From Roridomyces roridus (lineage: Eukaryota > Basidiomycota > Agaricomycetes > Agaricales > Mycenaceae), in the NCBI GenBank assembly GCA_029378245.1, contig JARKIF010000128.1, positions 1 through 64,000 of the forward strand: a stretch of DNA of 64,000 bases, read 5' to 3'. The notes beneath the pieces are model-generated. The model had not been told where the DNA came from, searched no databases, and saw only the letters and a program-made list of their open reading frames with translations. Below are positions 1-13,219 of this stretch, piece by piece. Every line of letters begins with the position of its first letter. The stretch's first letter is position 1. The position numbers and the translations under genes are program-made.

Positions 1-3000
1 GCGAGCCTCGTCCCCGTTAGCCAGCAAGCATTACACGCTCCGGCAATTTCCACTTAATCGCCCGCCTTTTTTCGTTTTCGTCCCTTTCTTCCCAGTTTCG
101 GGAAGAGAAGACCACAGAGAAGACTGGTGTTCTGCCCGTCGGCCAGCAAGCCCGCGCTTTCGAGTAGTCAGTGCCCGCATTCAGGTGCGAGATACCTTCC
201 TATGCAAATTCGAAATACCGTGCTGATTGGCCTCTAGCCTCCTCAGCGATTCATACTACCCGGCGGTACATGGACGCGATTTCTTTCTTGTCTTGCTCTG
301 ACGGGGAGATATCATCTCCTCCGCTGTATCGCACGCATGATGGTCCTGCCTCGCCTCTTCAACGCGTCGCTCCCTTGAGTGTTCGGCTGGGTGTCCTTCA
401 TCCCGGCTAATATCTGGACTTGATCCCGACGTCCGATGCTACCTCGCATCTGCTGGCCATGTATGTTCATTTGCACTCACGTCTTGCGGTGGAATTTGCG
501 GCATCAGCCGTATGTATGTGTCATTGTGCATCGAAAGGTCAGCAGCATTCCAACGGCACGCTTTTGTCAGTGATATCGACATTCGACTTATCTAGATCTT
601 CTCCCCTCGTGGCCAAGACTCTAAACATGTCTCGGATTCCACTCTAATCCACCCCTGTGCGTCTGGGACGACGACGTGTCTCCAGCTACTCCGGGATACT
701 CAACCCCGTCCCCATACCGAACGTCGAAATCAGCTTCTAGCTGGCTTGCCTATCGTCGTTGCTGTTGTCGGGAAGTGATGCGCCGCCGCCGCCCGCGTGG
801 AGGGGTGACAGAACATGGCATTACGGGAACCAGACTTCCTTTGACTGGCGGCAGTGCCATACGTGCGTCGTGAAGGGGATGACCGATGGGAGGACCCCGC
901 CCGCAAACTCATCCACGAACGTTTGCTCGCTCTACAGACGGTGTTGCGGTGAGCGCGAGCGCCACTGGATGTTCTTTTGGAGATCGAGTGTCCGGGTCCA
1001 TCCGGTGGACTGTCAGGGTCGGGACTCTGAGGAACAAACGAGGAGGTGAGTGCCCGTACATCTTCTTCTCGTCTGCCCGAATCTGACTCAGACAGTAGGA
1101 ATAACTTGGACGCTCCGCAGATTGTTCGGAGCAGAGATGGTCTGCAATCCGCCGACCATCCCAATTGCCTATGTCTCCATCGGTGCTTTGTTTACGTACC
1201 CCCCGCGACTCCCCGAACACCGGTACCCGCCTTCCCGAGCTCGGTCGTCTAATACTGTCCGCATCTATTTCGTCCTCCCATGTCATCCTTTTCGACGAAT
1301 TCTATATTTTTCCCGTCCGGCATACCATTACGGATTTCCCACCTATGCCGGCGCTGGACCGCCGTCTTGGCCGACAAAAGCGCGGGGGGCTTGATTTTGA
1401 TTCGTGATCAACCGACCTGCGCTCTTCCTCCTCGGACGCCGCGTAACCTGCCTATAGCCGAATGGCACACGTACATTCACAATCGAAGCTTGGCGCTCCC
1501 CCGAAACCTTACCGCACGCCAGCGCAGGCCTGCATCTTGTTCTATTGGCGTTCATACACGCGGTCCCAATGCCAACGAATTAATGTTCTCCTTCCATTCG
1601 CTTCGAGCGCGGGGCCCGGGCTTGGGAAGACTTGGGACCTCAGTGAAGAGGAGTAGGAGCAACGTAATGACGACTGCGTCCCACCCACCCACGCGATGGA
1701 TTTCAATTCTGTGCAAATCGAGGGTCGCCAGCGCATGCTGCCGGATGGGAAATCATTTTTTACGCGGAACCGACATGGCCACGAGAAGTCGTAGCCTCCC
1801 TCAAACACCAGTCATGGTTGGTCTACGGGAGCAATCCTAAAATCACTCGGGGATGGATGAATGACTTTCGTTATTCTGGACCTTGGGTTTGCAGGCCAGG
1901 CCCGACCCACGTCATTTCCAGCCCCATCTGTATCAGTCTCGAGTCTCAAGCTCGGAAGGTGCCGCTGCGAGGAAGCGCGAAAAAGTCTCGGTCTCGCTTT
2001 ACTCATGCGAGGCAGCGCGGAATCGACCGTAATGATGCAGTTCCGAATAGCACAGTCATTGCACTGATATCTCTTGACGACAACTACGTCGCGTGCGGGG
2101 GTTGACGACACGCTACTGCTACCGCGGTGGGGAATCGGAGGGGACGCGTCTGGACGATTATATTCATTCATTCGTAAAGTACGAATGCGGTAGTTCCGAT
2201 GGCGGCTAGTCGGGAGAGGCGGGCTCGAGGACGACGAGCGGGCGGGCTCGAACTCTTACCCGGGACGTGTCTGTCTGGCCAATTTTATCCAGAATTGCAA
2301 CGAATGCGGTATTCCGATGGGGGGCGAGATCGTGGACTTTGTCAGCGACGATCCCTTCTCAAATCGGTTCCAGGTCAGCTATAGTATGGTGGTGGGGTGT
2401 ACTAAGCACTAAGTCCTTGTCTTGCAGGCTTTTTTCCCCCGATTGCGTTGGGCTTGGGGAAGTGCAGTGCGTAGTTAATGGGACAGACACCTGGCTTGGG
2501 GATTCGGATGGGGGAGGGAGTGGAGTGGGCTCCGAGGAGCAGATCACTCCTGCTCTCTTCCTCGAGCTCCTGCTACTTTGAGGTAGCTGCTTTTTCAAGA
2601 CCTCGACCCCCGGCAGGCGCTGCGCAAGGTGCACTATCGCAGGAAGACGTGCCAGCGGGTCCCACCAAAGGCTATGTGCGGGGCGAGGAGGGGAACGAAG
2701 AGGCCCTGTCCTCTCGTTGTCGTGGTCATTCCATGTTCCATTCAAGCCATCTCCACACCTCCCGACGCTTCATTTCGGTCTTGGTGTGCACATTTACGTC
2801 GTCTGACGCCGATGATGGCCTCCTAACCTTCCCGGACTGCAACGACTCGCTGCGACGTGTTGGGGAGGCCTCTTGGTGGTGCAGAGCTCTGCTGCATCTG
2901 TCCAACAAGCTACCTTGCGGCCCTCACTAGCTTGGCAGGGATTCGACGTTGTCTCAATCTTCGTTCTTCTCGGGCCAAGATCAGATGGATGGGAAATACT

Positions 3001-3430
3001 TCCGCGGATACATATTCGTGGCTAGCGTACCACTACATTGGCCTCAGGGCGCTCTGGTCCTTCACTGACCAGCAACGCATCGTCACCCTGGACCTACCCT
3101 TGACGACGCGCCGACTGCCAAATCTCTTCCCGCGCACCTACCGCCATCAGATGAGAATAGAGGGTAGAATATAGGATATGCATTGGACTGGAAATGGTCG
3201 GATTATCTTGCACTTGTGGGTGTTTGTGGGTGACTGGGTCTAGACCGTGCCGTGTTATTGGGCTTCTTCCCACTTGTTTTTCTGTACTCTTGGATCCAGG
3301 AACGAGGGTTGTTAGTCAATGTCCCCATCTGGTCTCGCACGCGTCTCGCGGATATCAGCAGACGCAACCAGATCGAGTAAATCTTGATCAGATCGGTTCT
3401 CACCTCACGAGATTGGAATCGGGCCGTGCA
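1..3430. other. Gene-free stretch upstream of the Zn2Cys6 gene
   Basis: No reading frame here shows a recognisable domain or a coherent exon chain. The open frames are short, overlap on both strands and begin at arbitrary codons. A TATA-like stretch near 3430-3437 lies about 30 nt upstream of the ATG at 3463. A short motif (CGAATGCGGTA followed by TTCCGATGG) occurs twice, near 2180 and 2300. I see no RNA gene. The region may hold long regulatory sequence or the decayed remains of older insertions. Confidence 0.5.
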
Positions 3431-3462
3431 TATATTAGCACCCTCGTCCCTTGTTGACCACA

Positions 3463-5067
3463 ATGGCCTCTGACCACATTGACGACATCCACGCCGACGC
3501 TGACGACCGATTCTATGCCGTCTTCCCCAATGCTCGCCCCAGCCCCCAGCAGGCAGAGGTAGAGGCTGCCCACGCGAGGATGTTCCCTCCAGATGCTGTC
3601 TACCAGTTTGTGGATACCTCGAGCTGGGCCTTCTACCCTCCAACCAGGACCAACTTCCTTCCCTGCTCGCCCTCTGTTGCCTCGTTGGCGACAACAGCCT
3701 CGCCCATCTCGCCAGGCTCCGAGAGCGAGTACTACGATATGGGGGACACACCACCACCCTCGGCCACGAGCGTTTCTACCAACGCGTCGTTTGCCTCCCA
3801 CTCTCCAGACTCCATATACGAATCTCCCGGGGCTGACGACACGCCACCACCTTCAGCCTCTTCCGAGCCCGACCTGTTATTGACGCTGCCGGATTCGCTG
3901 CTGGCCCCGGCACCACCCCCAGAACGCGAACGTCCACCAAAGCGCCGTTTCGAGCACTACCCAGCCAGCCCGCCACGCTCCAGCATTCTCCCCGTTCTGC
4001 CACCGGGGTCCCTACCACACTTGCCCGTCTTGTCAGGAGCCCAGCCTCTTGCCAGTGCATCTCCACCACCCCACAAGAAAGCCAAGGGCGTCCCTCGTCA
4101 ACGCTCTGGTACCGGTGCCACCGATCCGACTAAGAAGCCGCCACTCGCGTGTTTATTCTGTCGCGGCCGCAAGATTGCCTGCGGGCCTCCAGTTGGCGGC
4201 GCAGCTCAGGCAGGATGCAAGTGCGTGTCCTTTCCCTTGCCTTCGCGTTTTTTCCTCCCCTCCTCCTCCTCGGTCTTCATCGGACTCTTCGTTCATGATC
4301 AGACTATTAACTATATCGTCTTCTTCTTTGCATCCCCATATGCGCACCTACCCCATTCGCCTTGGCGTCTTGAGCCTTATTCAGTCGCCCCTAACGTTAC
4401 CATACGCGGATCGCGTATGCGAGTCGGCTAAGCGCTGTGGGTCTGGGCCATCCCTCACGTTACGCCTTTCCTTTCTCTGCCCTTGTTTTGTCCCCCATTT
4501 TTTCATTGGTCACCGATTCTGTCGGTTCGGCCAAGCCCGCTTCCCGCCTTCTTGCGCCTGTCAAAGGGACGTACGAGGGCGCCTTCGTAAAGCAATTTAC
4601 GTGTGGCGGCGCGCGGAATTGTCATTCCGGGCGTGGGCTTCTTTTCTAACCTTGTGTTTCCTCGCCTTTGCCCGTTTACCCTTGCTGATTTCTTGTGCAG
4701 TCAGTGCCAACGACGCGCGCTTAAATGCGAGTATCCGTTGGAGAGTCGGAGGGGGATGAGGAAGAAGAAGCAGCCGGCCAGTGCGACTCCACCGCCGGGC
4801 GAGGAGGAGGGTAAAGATAAGGATGGTGGTGAGGCGGACGTGCAGGTGGATAAGGACGTAACGGGAGAGGGAGACGAAGATGCGGTCAAGGCGGAGGAGT
4901 TTGACCTCGATGGCGGTACGTTCTTGCTGCAGGAGATTTCCCTTGTTCTGACGATCTCGGCAGACATAGTCGTCCCGGTACATGTCTCGACTCCGCTCAC
5001 GGTTAACGTGCAGCTGGAGAAGACTCGCGACCCGCGACGGCCACCTGTGCCTTCAAGCGCACACTAA
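3463..5067 (+). CDS. Zn(II)2Cys6 binuclear-cluster transcription factor
   Basis: This is a fungal DNA-binding regulator of the Gal4-type family, expected in the nucleus. The zinc cluster is split by an intron at 4221-4700 (GT..AG, 480 nt). Exon 1 ends in the first three cysteines (CLFCRGRKIAC) plus one more. Joining to 4701 gives C-N-Q-C followed by QRRALKC, so the pattern is CX2CX6CX11CX2CX6C. The N-terminus of about 230 residues is Pro/Ser-rich and disordered; a basic stretch (RRGMRKKKQP) follows the cluster, then an acidic segment. A possible 48-nt intron at 4916-4963 keeps the frame either way, so the protein is about 358 or 374 residues. There is no visible fungal-specific middle homology domain, so it is short for the family. 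The start was taken at ATG 3463, after ACCACA; the open frame further 5' has no ATG. Target genes are unknown. Confidence 0.85.
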
Positions 5068-8000
5068 CAACTTGTCGGTCTGGCGTCGGGACGTGCGAGC
5101 GTGTACAGGGCGGAACCTCTTTTTTGTTTATATGCTGCCGCCTTCACCCTCCTTACCCCGTCGTCGCTGCCCGCCCACCTGGCTGCCTTCATAACGATCG
5201 GCGGTCCGGGGCATTTTGGGCATCCGACGACCGCAATGGAGCAGATTTCTGCTCCATGGGACGGCGATGAATGCTGTCTGCTGTCCCTGCCGCTGCCGCT
5301 CTCTTTGCCCTTTACGCTCCTTGTCGCCCTCTGCGCTGCGCTCGCTCGCTCAGCCCCGCCGCCGCCCACTTTCCTTCCCGCCTGCTCCGTGTACCTATCA
5401 ACGAACGAACAATAATACATACCCCCTGCTTATACATACCTCCCGCGCCCTCGAGCGCGATGTCGCTATGCTACCTGCTGTGCTTTTTTTTTTTGCTTAC
5501 GCTTTGGAAATTTGTGTCTCTTTTTTATTGGGTTTATTTTTGTTATAGGCTCAAATTGAAATGAATGAATTCTCATCTGGTCTTTCGAGAAGGTCGTGTA
5601 AACCGTAACGTGGGTGAGGTTAGGTGCCAGGATGTGGTACGGTGAGGTAAGGGATTAGGATAGGATTAGATTGGGTTGCTGCCAAGTAACGGAACGGGAG
5701 TGACTAACTGACAGAATCAGACTACTGAGAACCATAGCATCCATCATCACGAAAGGACGTTTTGGCCTGAGCCGGCGGCCGGCGCCACCGCCACTTGTGG
5801 GTGTTGAATGTTCAATGTTGGGGAGTACGAGATATGAACAGGGGCTCAATAAATGTTGAAACTCGATGTGTTTCTTGGTGACTCTGGTTCGGGGATCGTG
5901 TGCGCGCGTTCATGCGTTTCGTATTAATATTTATAAAGAGCATGTACACGCGTCTCGAGTCGAGTCGTCCTTGGTATGTAACTGTAAACACCCTCGGAGT
6001 TTCAAGGCCAGGCCAGGCTAAATATTGCTGGCGCGCGTGGAACTCAACTGGTACTCGGAGTAAGTGAATGAATGGGATTAGGCTTAGCTCGGGGGTGATG
6101 TAATACTTGGTACATATACGACTATCGACCGCGGTCCCCAGGTGGCAGGCAGGCAAACCCACCGAGTCCCGATACCCAGGTTCCTTCCGTTTGGGCGGTT
6201 AGACCTAGCTTGTTGAACTGAACGGAATAAAGTGGGGATTAAATAATGCAATTTATCTATCAGGATTTCAGGCTAGTCCATTGCGATGAGATGAATACAA
6301 AAAGCCAACCGGGTTATCGGAATGTCCATATGGGTTGGAGATACGTGATAATCGAGTCCGCACGGTCGTTCACTTGGATACTAGCTTGATGGGAAAAAAA
6401 GATAGAGCGAAACAGACTGCGCGGAGAGGGAGACACGTTCGAAAGTCCACCACGCGCCAAGACAGAAGAAGATAGAGAGTCTGAAATCTCGCCCGGCATC
6501 CTGCGTACTCCACGGGTGTTGCTGATATAAGACGCCAGTCCATACGCCCTCCCGGTTAAACCCTAAAGAAAGAAAGAATAATAATAAATCCACAGAGAGA
6601 AACGGGTCGGGCCTCCGCAGTACGCCGCGTGTCGGAGGCTCGGAGGATTGGATCTCAGAGCGCGAATCGGTCGGGAATAGGATTGCGCAACGCGCGCGCC
6701 CCAGGGGGTCATGGACTCGCCGCGGCGTGCTGGGTGGTTGTGCAGCGGTAAGGGTGACCAGGCGGATGGAAGATCAGATAAGTCAAGTATTGAAAATTGC
6801 GGCAGATGATCAATTGAAAGGGAAGGCGAGGCAGATAGTAGATTGTGGTTCCCGCGATAAGGACGCGACTAGAGTGACTTGGAGAGTCGGGATGCTTCCG
6901 CGGAATCAAATGCGTTGATCGTCGATCTGAGACAAAAGCAGGTGCCTGCAGAGAAGTGCCTGCTCTCTTCGCGGAGTCCAAGGGTGCACGAGGTGAGAAT
7001 ACGCGAGTCGGCGCCCGTAAAGAGACCACGATGCAGCCTGTGATCAGATAACAGAAAAAAAGGCAAGCCCAAACCGGGATCAAGGGTGGACAGAACAAGA
7101 ACGATATCAAAAGATGAAATAAACGCTCAAGGCTGCTGCCACGGATGGCGGAAAACCTTGAATATTTCCTATTGTTCTGGTGTGGGTCAAGCACCGATCG
7201 ACTTGAAAGAAATGAAATGAAAAACAGCTGTTCGATGATCGTAGATGGTCTATAGTTTCGGGCGCACGAGCCGTTCAGCCGGTACAGACTGTGTGAGTAC
7301 ATACCGGCTTTGAGCGAAATTAAAAACCTGGAAGCTTCGCGGACAGAGAGCGCTAAGTCAAGACGACCTGCAAGAAGAACATGCGTGAGATGCGTGCCGG
7401 CACGGGAACCACAGAGAGGTCTGGGCATAAGTAGACGACTAGGTCATCCCGTCAGCGACGATCCGGATCTGCGTTGCCGTTACACGCTGTACGTGCCTCG
7501 TCTTGGTCATACCACGAGTGCGCTCCCGGGCGCGCTGCGGTTTTTGAGCGGGATGATGGAGCGCATGCGCCATATGGCCTGGCGTGTTAGGCAGTCGAGT
7601 CACGATTGATTGATTTTCTAGAATGGAAACCTGAAAGAGAAGAGACGCCGACGCCCTGCCTGCAGGCAACAAGGCACTGACCTGCTGATGTTCTGCGCCC
7701 TCATATCGTCAAGCAATCTGTTTACCGGGAGTGCCGCGGAGCTTGAATTTCCGATAAGAAGGTTGGGAAGCTTAATTCCCATTTGTCATGTGCTGGCCTT
7801 GTCTCGACAGATAGAATGTAATTTCGGTCGGGTTGATTCCATCTTATGAAAGCAGAGATTCTTCATGACTTGCTAGCTGAAATTCTGGAATAGATCACCC
7901 ACCGAAAGTCTGGGAAATGACCTGATACCAATGACAAGAGAGAAAAAGCTCACAGCATTGCGCATGGTTCAGGTAATAGATTGCACAGCTGCACATGAAT

Positions 8001-9830
8001 GGTGTCATGGAAATTTGGTTCCGCGGAAGAAATTTGGCGAAGATGATCGACTGGTGATTTCTGTTAGCCGCCAGTTCAAGAACCCACAGTAACGTACGCA
8101 TTATACTGTACGTCCCTGCAGTGAAGCAACGGCCGAAGGACCGTGACCAACTCGTTGCAATTTTGAAAGGCAACGGCAGAGTCCGGGACCGTGACCGTTG
8201 CGTCAAAGTGCAACGGACAATGGCTGATCAGTGCCATTAAGCGTGCCGAGGAACAATGGAATGAGGACGGCTCCTGCTCCCATTGTTCGAATTGACGATT
8301 TTGGAGCCGAAATCTGATTTTTACACCGATTTTTTCACGTTTTCGACATGTCACGGTGGTCCCGCGGCAACAGCCCCGACCGTGACCGTGACCCCACCGA
8401 AAAAAAGCAACGCAACGGGTCCGGCCGTGACCGTGACCGTTGCTTCACTACAGGGACGTACAGTAATGGAGCCACGCAATAGAGAGAGACCCTGAATATC
8501 TCGGTCGGCAGTCTGTCGGTAGTGTTCCGACCATTAGCGCGCTGCCACAGCGCCTTTTGGTATGTTTTCTTTCGAGTGCGTGCTCAAGTGACCTGATGGG
8601 TCACGCGACTTGATTCATTTCAGAACTCCACAGCACTTAATTTGGACAAGACAGCCCACAAAGACGCCGGAAGCATCCGGGTTGTATGTGGGATATCTGC
8701 TGGCCGTCAGCAGATCGAAACAGGGAAAGATTCGACTTCCTCGGCCAAGGATTCCCCGACGCCTTCACCCGACCGGCTAGAGCCGGCTGTGCACTTGGAT
8801 GGTGGATTGGAGCAGAAAGAACACCAAGGACCCTTTGAGGACCCTGGATATCCGTATACGGCAATGTTGCTCGGCCATCTCTGTCCAAACGCCTTCCTGG
8901 CGGGTAAGAGGCTAACCCCCGACGAATTGCGCAAGGCTGCGCACCTGACACTGACGCCAGCCAACGCTAAACCAAAAAGAGCGATACCGGTCTCTGAAAC
9001 GTGGTGATATCCCACAGAAGGGAACACACGTCTGATAAAGTTCCAAACATACCTGCTTTTTCATGCGTTATTTCTGCCTCTTGACCAACCCGGTGCATCC
9101 GATGGGTGTCTCGGAGATGCAGCACGAGGGAAGAGAACTCTGAAAGAGCAAAGAAGTGGAACCACACACCCAATTTCTGCGGCAGTTCGCACAACTGGCG
9201 CGACTGTTTTCACAGAACACGACAAGCGATTGGCTGCAACTCTAATCTGTCGGTCGCATAAGAAAGTCACCCCAGAATTCAATACATCCGCGCGTAGCGC
9301 CGAAATTCGGCAGAAGAAAGCCCTGAGAATGATTCAAAAGGACAGGATCAATTGCCAATGTCTTGTAACCGCTGTCGACCGGGCATGCGCATAAACACCA
9401 GCCGACGCCAAGGAGCGCGTGCCGACGCGCCCAAGCCAACGCTCGTATCGGGCAGTGGGGCACCTAAACGGGGTGGTTTCCCCGATGGAGATGGAGGAGA
9501 AATTCATTATCCACCCGCTGTCTGAATCGGCGGCGGCGGTACCGAGCTTTATCTGCCTCCATGCGTGTGACCGTCGGTTGAGGGCGCGCCACTGGCTGGA
9601 GGAATAGAGGAGCACAAGGGAACCACACACGGTGAAACGTATCAGTATTAGCAGTACAGTGGTACATCATCCCATAGTCCTATAGTACTGTGACGTCGTT
9701 GGTGTGGTAAGTCCAGTGAATATGATACAACAGAGAAACGGACGTGTATTGATACAGAGTGGTGCCCCGTCCGCGTTATTGAGTTGAGAAAATTATCCAA
9801 GATGAGTTCCAAGATGATGCATGCGTAAAT
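5068..9830. other. Gene-poor interval of 4.8 kb
   Basis: Between the Zn2Cys6 gene and the first FHA kinase I find no exon chain or conserved domain on either strand. The only defined element is the MITE at 8106-8463. An open frame at 8642-9007 (+) lacks an ATG start and matches nothing I recognise. The part just after 5067 is pyrimidine-rich and could be 3' UTR of the regulator gene. Confidence 0.5.
8106..8463. mobile_element. MITE-like element with inverted repeats and TA target duplication
   Basis: The element begins CTGTACGTCCCTGCAGTGAA at 8106 and ends with the reverse complement of nearly the same sequence (TTCACTACAGGGACGTACAG) at 8463. The inverted repeat runs on through GCAACGG. TA dinucleotides flank both ends (8104-8105 and 8464-8465), as expected from Tc1/mariner-type insertion. 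The interior holds CCGTGAC repeats and no coding capacity. At 358 bp it is a non-autonomous miniature element. Confidence 0.8.
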
Positions 9831-12568
9831 CTATCGTCGGGCGGCACGCGCTGCCGCCCGAGTGGACCTCGTCGTCGCTGTCGTCTGGGGCGGGTCCGGC
9901 TCAGGCGCGGCTGCCTTCTTGGCGGGACCTTTGGCTTTGCGAGGGGCGGAGGCCTTGGGTTTGGTCTCCTTAGCAGGGGCTTTGGGTTTGGGCTCCCTAG
10001 CCGGAGCCTTGCCTTTGCGTGGCGCGGCAGCCTTGGGTTTGGGTTCCGGGGTCGCCGTACGTGCAATAGTCTTGCCCCTCTTGCGGGGTGGGGGCGAGGG
10101 TGGGGGCGATGGCTCGTCACCAACTATCGAGAGTTCGGTGAGGGAACTCAAAGTGCCGTCCATCATATCCGCCAAGGCCCGCTTCTGCCCACGGCGTTGA
10201 GGAGTCCCTGGTGCCTTGGAAGGCCCAGCGACGGGCTGCTCGGGTGCGGCGGACTGCTTGGGTGGCCCGTAGAGGTACTCATCCTCCTGAGAATGTGTCA
10301 TCGCATCAGCCTCCGAGGCTTGCAGCGCCTCGACAACCGCCCGGGAGCTTGTCACCGCCTTCTGCTGGATAAGATTGTTCCACCCTCCAATGGGTACGAC
10401 AGGCCCGTACGGGTCCCGGTCCCCAGGAGTCTCGTATGGATCAATGGGTTGCGCAAGGTCGTCGGCATCCGCAAACGGATCCGCAGTCCCTTCGCGCATC
10501 GGGACAACAATCGCCCTGTTGTTCTTTGCGCTGGGAAGGGACGCCGTCCGCGCAGGTGCCATATCTTCGTTCTGGTCGGAAGGGAGGGATATATTGTATG
10601 TCGGGTCCCGGGACTTGAGCCAAGGGTGCATCTTGGCTGTTTCGAGGTCCATACGCTTAACGGGATTAAACTCTAGGAGCTTCTCCAGAAAATCACGGGC
10701 TGGGTACGGATAAGTGGGGTGTACCACTACGAGGAACGTGCAAGCCTACCGTTGGGGGTAACTTGTGAGCCTTCAAGGTGCTGCCAGCTAATGAGCTTAG
10801 CTCGAATGAGTCGCTTCAGAGGTGCAGTCTCAACGCGGGGCAGGGGCGTATTCCTCGTGAACCTAGCGCGTTCATGGTTAGCCGAATTTTCCAAAAGGTT
10901 GTAGACATACAGCAAGAACACGATGGCACCAACGCTCCAGCTGTCGACCTTGTTCGTGTACGGTTCTCCCATGACGATCTCAGGGGCGATATACGTCGGA
11001 GTGCCGCAAATGGTCTGAAAAGGCATTACATCCTCGCTCCAGTGGTAATCGTATATTTACTGTTAGCGCCGTCTGCTCATCGACGAGCTTTGCCCATCCA
11101 AAATCGGCGATCTTGACCACGGGTGGCTTCGTCTGGGAGAGGAGGATGTTCTAGATCTACGCCTCAATAACCAGATAGTTTAGAGCGAGGTTACGGTACC
11201 TCAGGTTTGAGATCGCGGTGTAGGATGTGCAACGAATGCATATGAGCGACAGCTTTGCATACTTGCTCGGTGATGTGCCAGGACATCCATTCGGCTGCGG
11301 ATCGTCAGCTGGCGAGTCCGTGGAGGATTAATAAACACGCACTCATGATTCCACCTTTGTCGTTCATAAAGTGAAGAAGATCCCGGCCGTCCATGTACTC
11401 GAGAATGAGATCTAGGATCAAGCCTCAATGCGGAAAGTAGGGAAGAGCGTCAGAGCATACCGATGCTTCGATTGGCATTGATGAAATAACCCTTCATTTC
11501 GCAGATATTCTCGTGGTGGAGATTTCGCAAAATCTCGATTTCACGACAAGTGTCGTCGTCGGTCGGAGGGCGCATCGACTGATACACACAACTTGAGTTG
11601 CAGCCGATGAACGGAGCGCAAAAAACGTACTTCGTGGATAACCTTTATCGCGACCCACTTGTTGGTGGCGCGACTGATTGCCTTGTAGACTGTCGCGTAC
11701 GTGCCCTTGCCGAGCTGCACAGAGAAATCATAATGGGCGTATACTGCTCTATCTTCTTTGACGAAACTGTGGAATACGTATCCTGAGACGTGTCAGTCAG
11801 GGAGATCGGGCGCAGCATTGACTGACTGTATTCTGGCTCGCTCTCTTTATTGGCACGCCTGCCAAGCGCAAAAGACAGTCGGCTTCCGTGACCGAGTGGA
11901 CGGACATTATTCTTCCCGATAAATTCATCGTCCAACTGCACGCGTGATGAGGTCGAAGAAACAGGACCAGTAGTGTCGCCACTCACCCAAGTACCGTTGG
12001 ACGAGAGGTCCCGGATTGTTATTTCGTTGTTCATATTCGGATCCCATGTGAGAACTGCATGGTTCTTGCCTGGAGACATGTATGAGGACTAGGACGCGAC
12101 ACGAGCGACGCGACACGCACTGATACTTTTCCATGCGAGCCTGATCATACTGTCGGCTTCACGCCCCATTGTGACAACGGGTGTTTGTCTGGAGAGCCGT
12201 TCCGTGGGCAAGCCCGGAACGCACGAGACAAGCATCCCCCAGCACTCTTGATTGAGAGCAAAGTCGCGTGCGCGCTGCGACGAGTTGGGCTCTCCCGGCT
12301 GACTGATAGGTTGGGTTTGCTGCTCGAGGCTCTGGTCGTGGGTGCGGTCGCGGATGTCGGAAGACACGTTGCCGACGTTGTCGCTGCTCACGTCCATGAC
12401 GTTGGACGCGTCGATGGTGGCAAGATGAAAGAGAGCCTCTGAGTTTGGCCGCGGAAGCAAACCCGTTTGTTCGAAATCTCCATTTGGAAGGTCGGCGAAC
12501 ACGTGCACAGCCGGTGAATACAAATGAGTCGACGCGTTGATGCAATGACTCCCTTCAATTTCGCTCAT
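9831..12568 (-). CDS. chk2: CHK2/Cds1/Rad53-like checkpoint kinase (FHA + Ser/Thr kinase)
   Basis: This is a DNA-damage checkpoint effector kinase, inferred from family architecture. The start is ATG at 12568. Near the N-terminus there is a small SQ/TQ cluster (TQ, SQ, SQ at residues 85-98), a typical ATM/ATR-site region. An FHA domain follows, with the NHA and DLSSNGTWV phosphopeptide-binding motifs. The kinase domain starts at the glycine loop LGKGTYATVYKA with the ATP lysine in VAIKVI, then DLILEYMDG at the hinge, an HRDLKPEN catalytic loop, IADFGWAKL, a GTPTYIAPE activation segment and VDSWSVGAIVFL. The C-terminus is long and Lys/Pro/Ala-rich (KPKA repeats, about 9831-10200), probably nuclear-targeting. 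The gene has many introns of 45-60 nt; for example, exon 1 joins the NHA exon after GTATCA. A second FHA kinase lies 3 kb upstream on the same strand. Confidence 0.9.
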
Positions 12569-13219
12569 GGCTGAGCAACGCGTTCAGACACGGAGGTCGA
12601 GAAGCCCCATTGGCTGGAAATCGCGTGTAATTTTGTCGGGACTGCGAACAGCACTCGGGACTTTTGCTCGGGACTTTTAGAGTCGGAATTTGGCCAACTG
12701 GGCATTGATTGACTCGTCTTGCATGTCGGGAGAGGATGTCGAGAGCTTTTTTCCATGCAGTTGATGCAAAATGTTGATTCTTCTCGAGGTGTGTCTCGAT
12801 CGCGAGTCTTGACGCGCGTTTTTGTTTGCGAATCGATGCAGAATTCGGGATCTTAGTCGATGGAGTGCTGAGCAGTCGGAACGATTCAGGCCGCGGTGGA
12901 AATTTGCCATTGAAGCTCGAGAACGTCCCTGAAATCGATCTCCCTTCCCGAGTTTCGTTCCGGCGCTTGTCGGGCGCTAAACTAGAAACAGCTTGAAGTG
13001 CGACTTCGGACTGGTATCCAATGTGAGCCTCGCGTGTCGAAGGAAAAGGCTCAATAAACGGAGACAATCTGAGAAGATGGGACCAAGGCGGGACTCCGAC
13101 AACCCTTGAGATTACATAAAGCTGCAGCGAAAGGGGTTTGACCACTCATACGCAAACAACTACCGCTCTCGTCCAATTTGGGAAAGGAATTGCTCCAAAA
13201 AGAAAAGTACAGGTCGTAT
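12569..13219. other. Intergenic spacer, nothing recognised
   Basis: About 650 bp between the start of the CHK2-like gene and the stop of the fusion oxidoreductase gene; both are on the minus strand. An open frame on the minus strand (12555-13145) has no domain-like content. The stretch probably holds the 3' UTR of one gene and the promoter of the other. Confidence 0.5.

Noticed and set aside
1280..1840. 186-codon plus-strand frame in the first 3 kb
   Set aside because: Composition is Arg/Ser/Pro-rich, typical of a shadow frame in GC-rich DNA; no domain and no supporting exons.
8642..9007. Open frame of 121 codons on the plus strand
   Set aside because: Begins at TTG with no ATG, shows no domain, and lies in a gene-free region with similar frames on the other strand.
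12555..13145. 196-codon minus-strand frame between CHK2-like and fusion oxidoreductase genes
   Set aside because: No domain, no exon partners, and it lies in expected UTR/promoter sequence.
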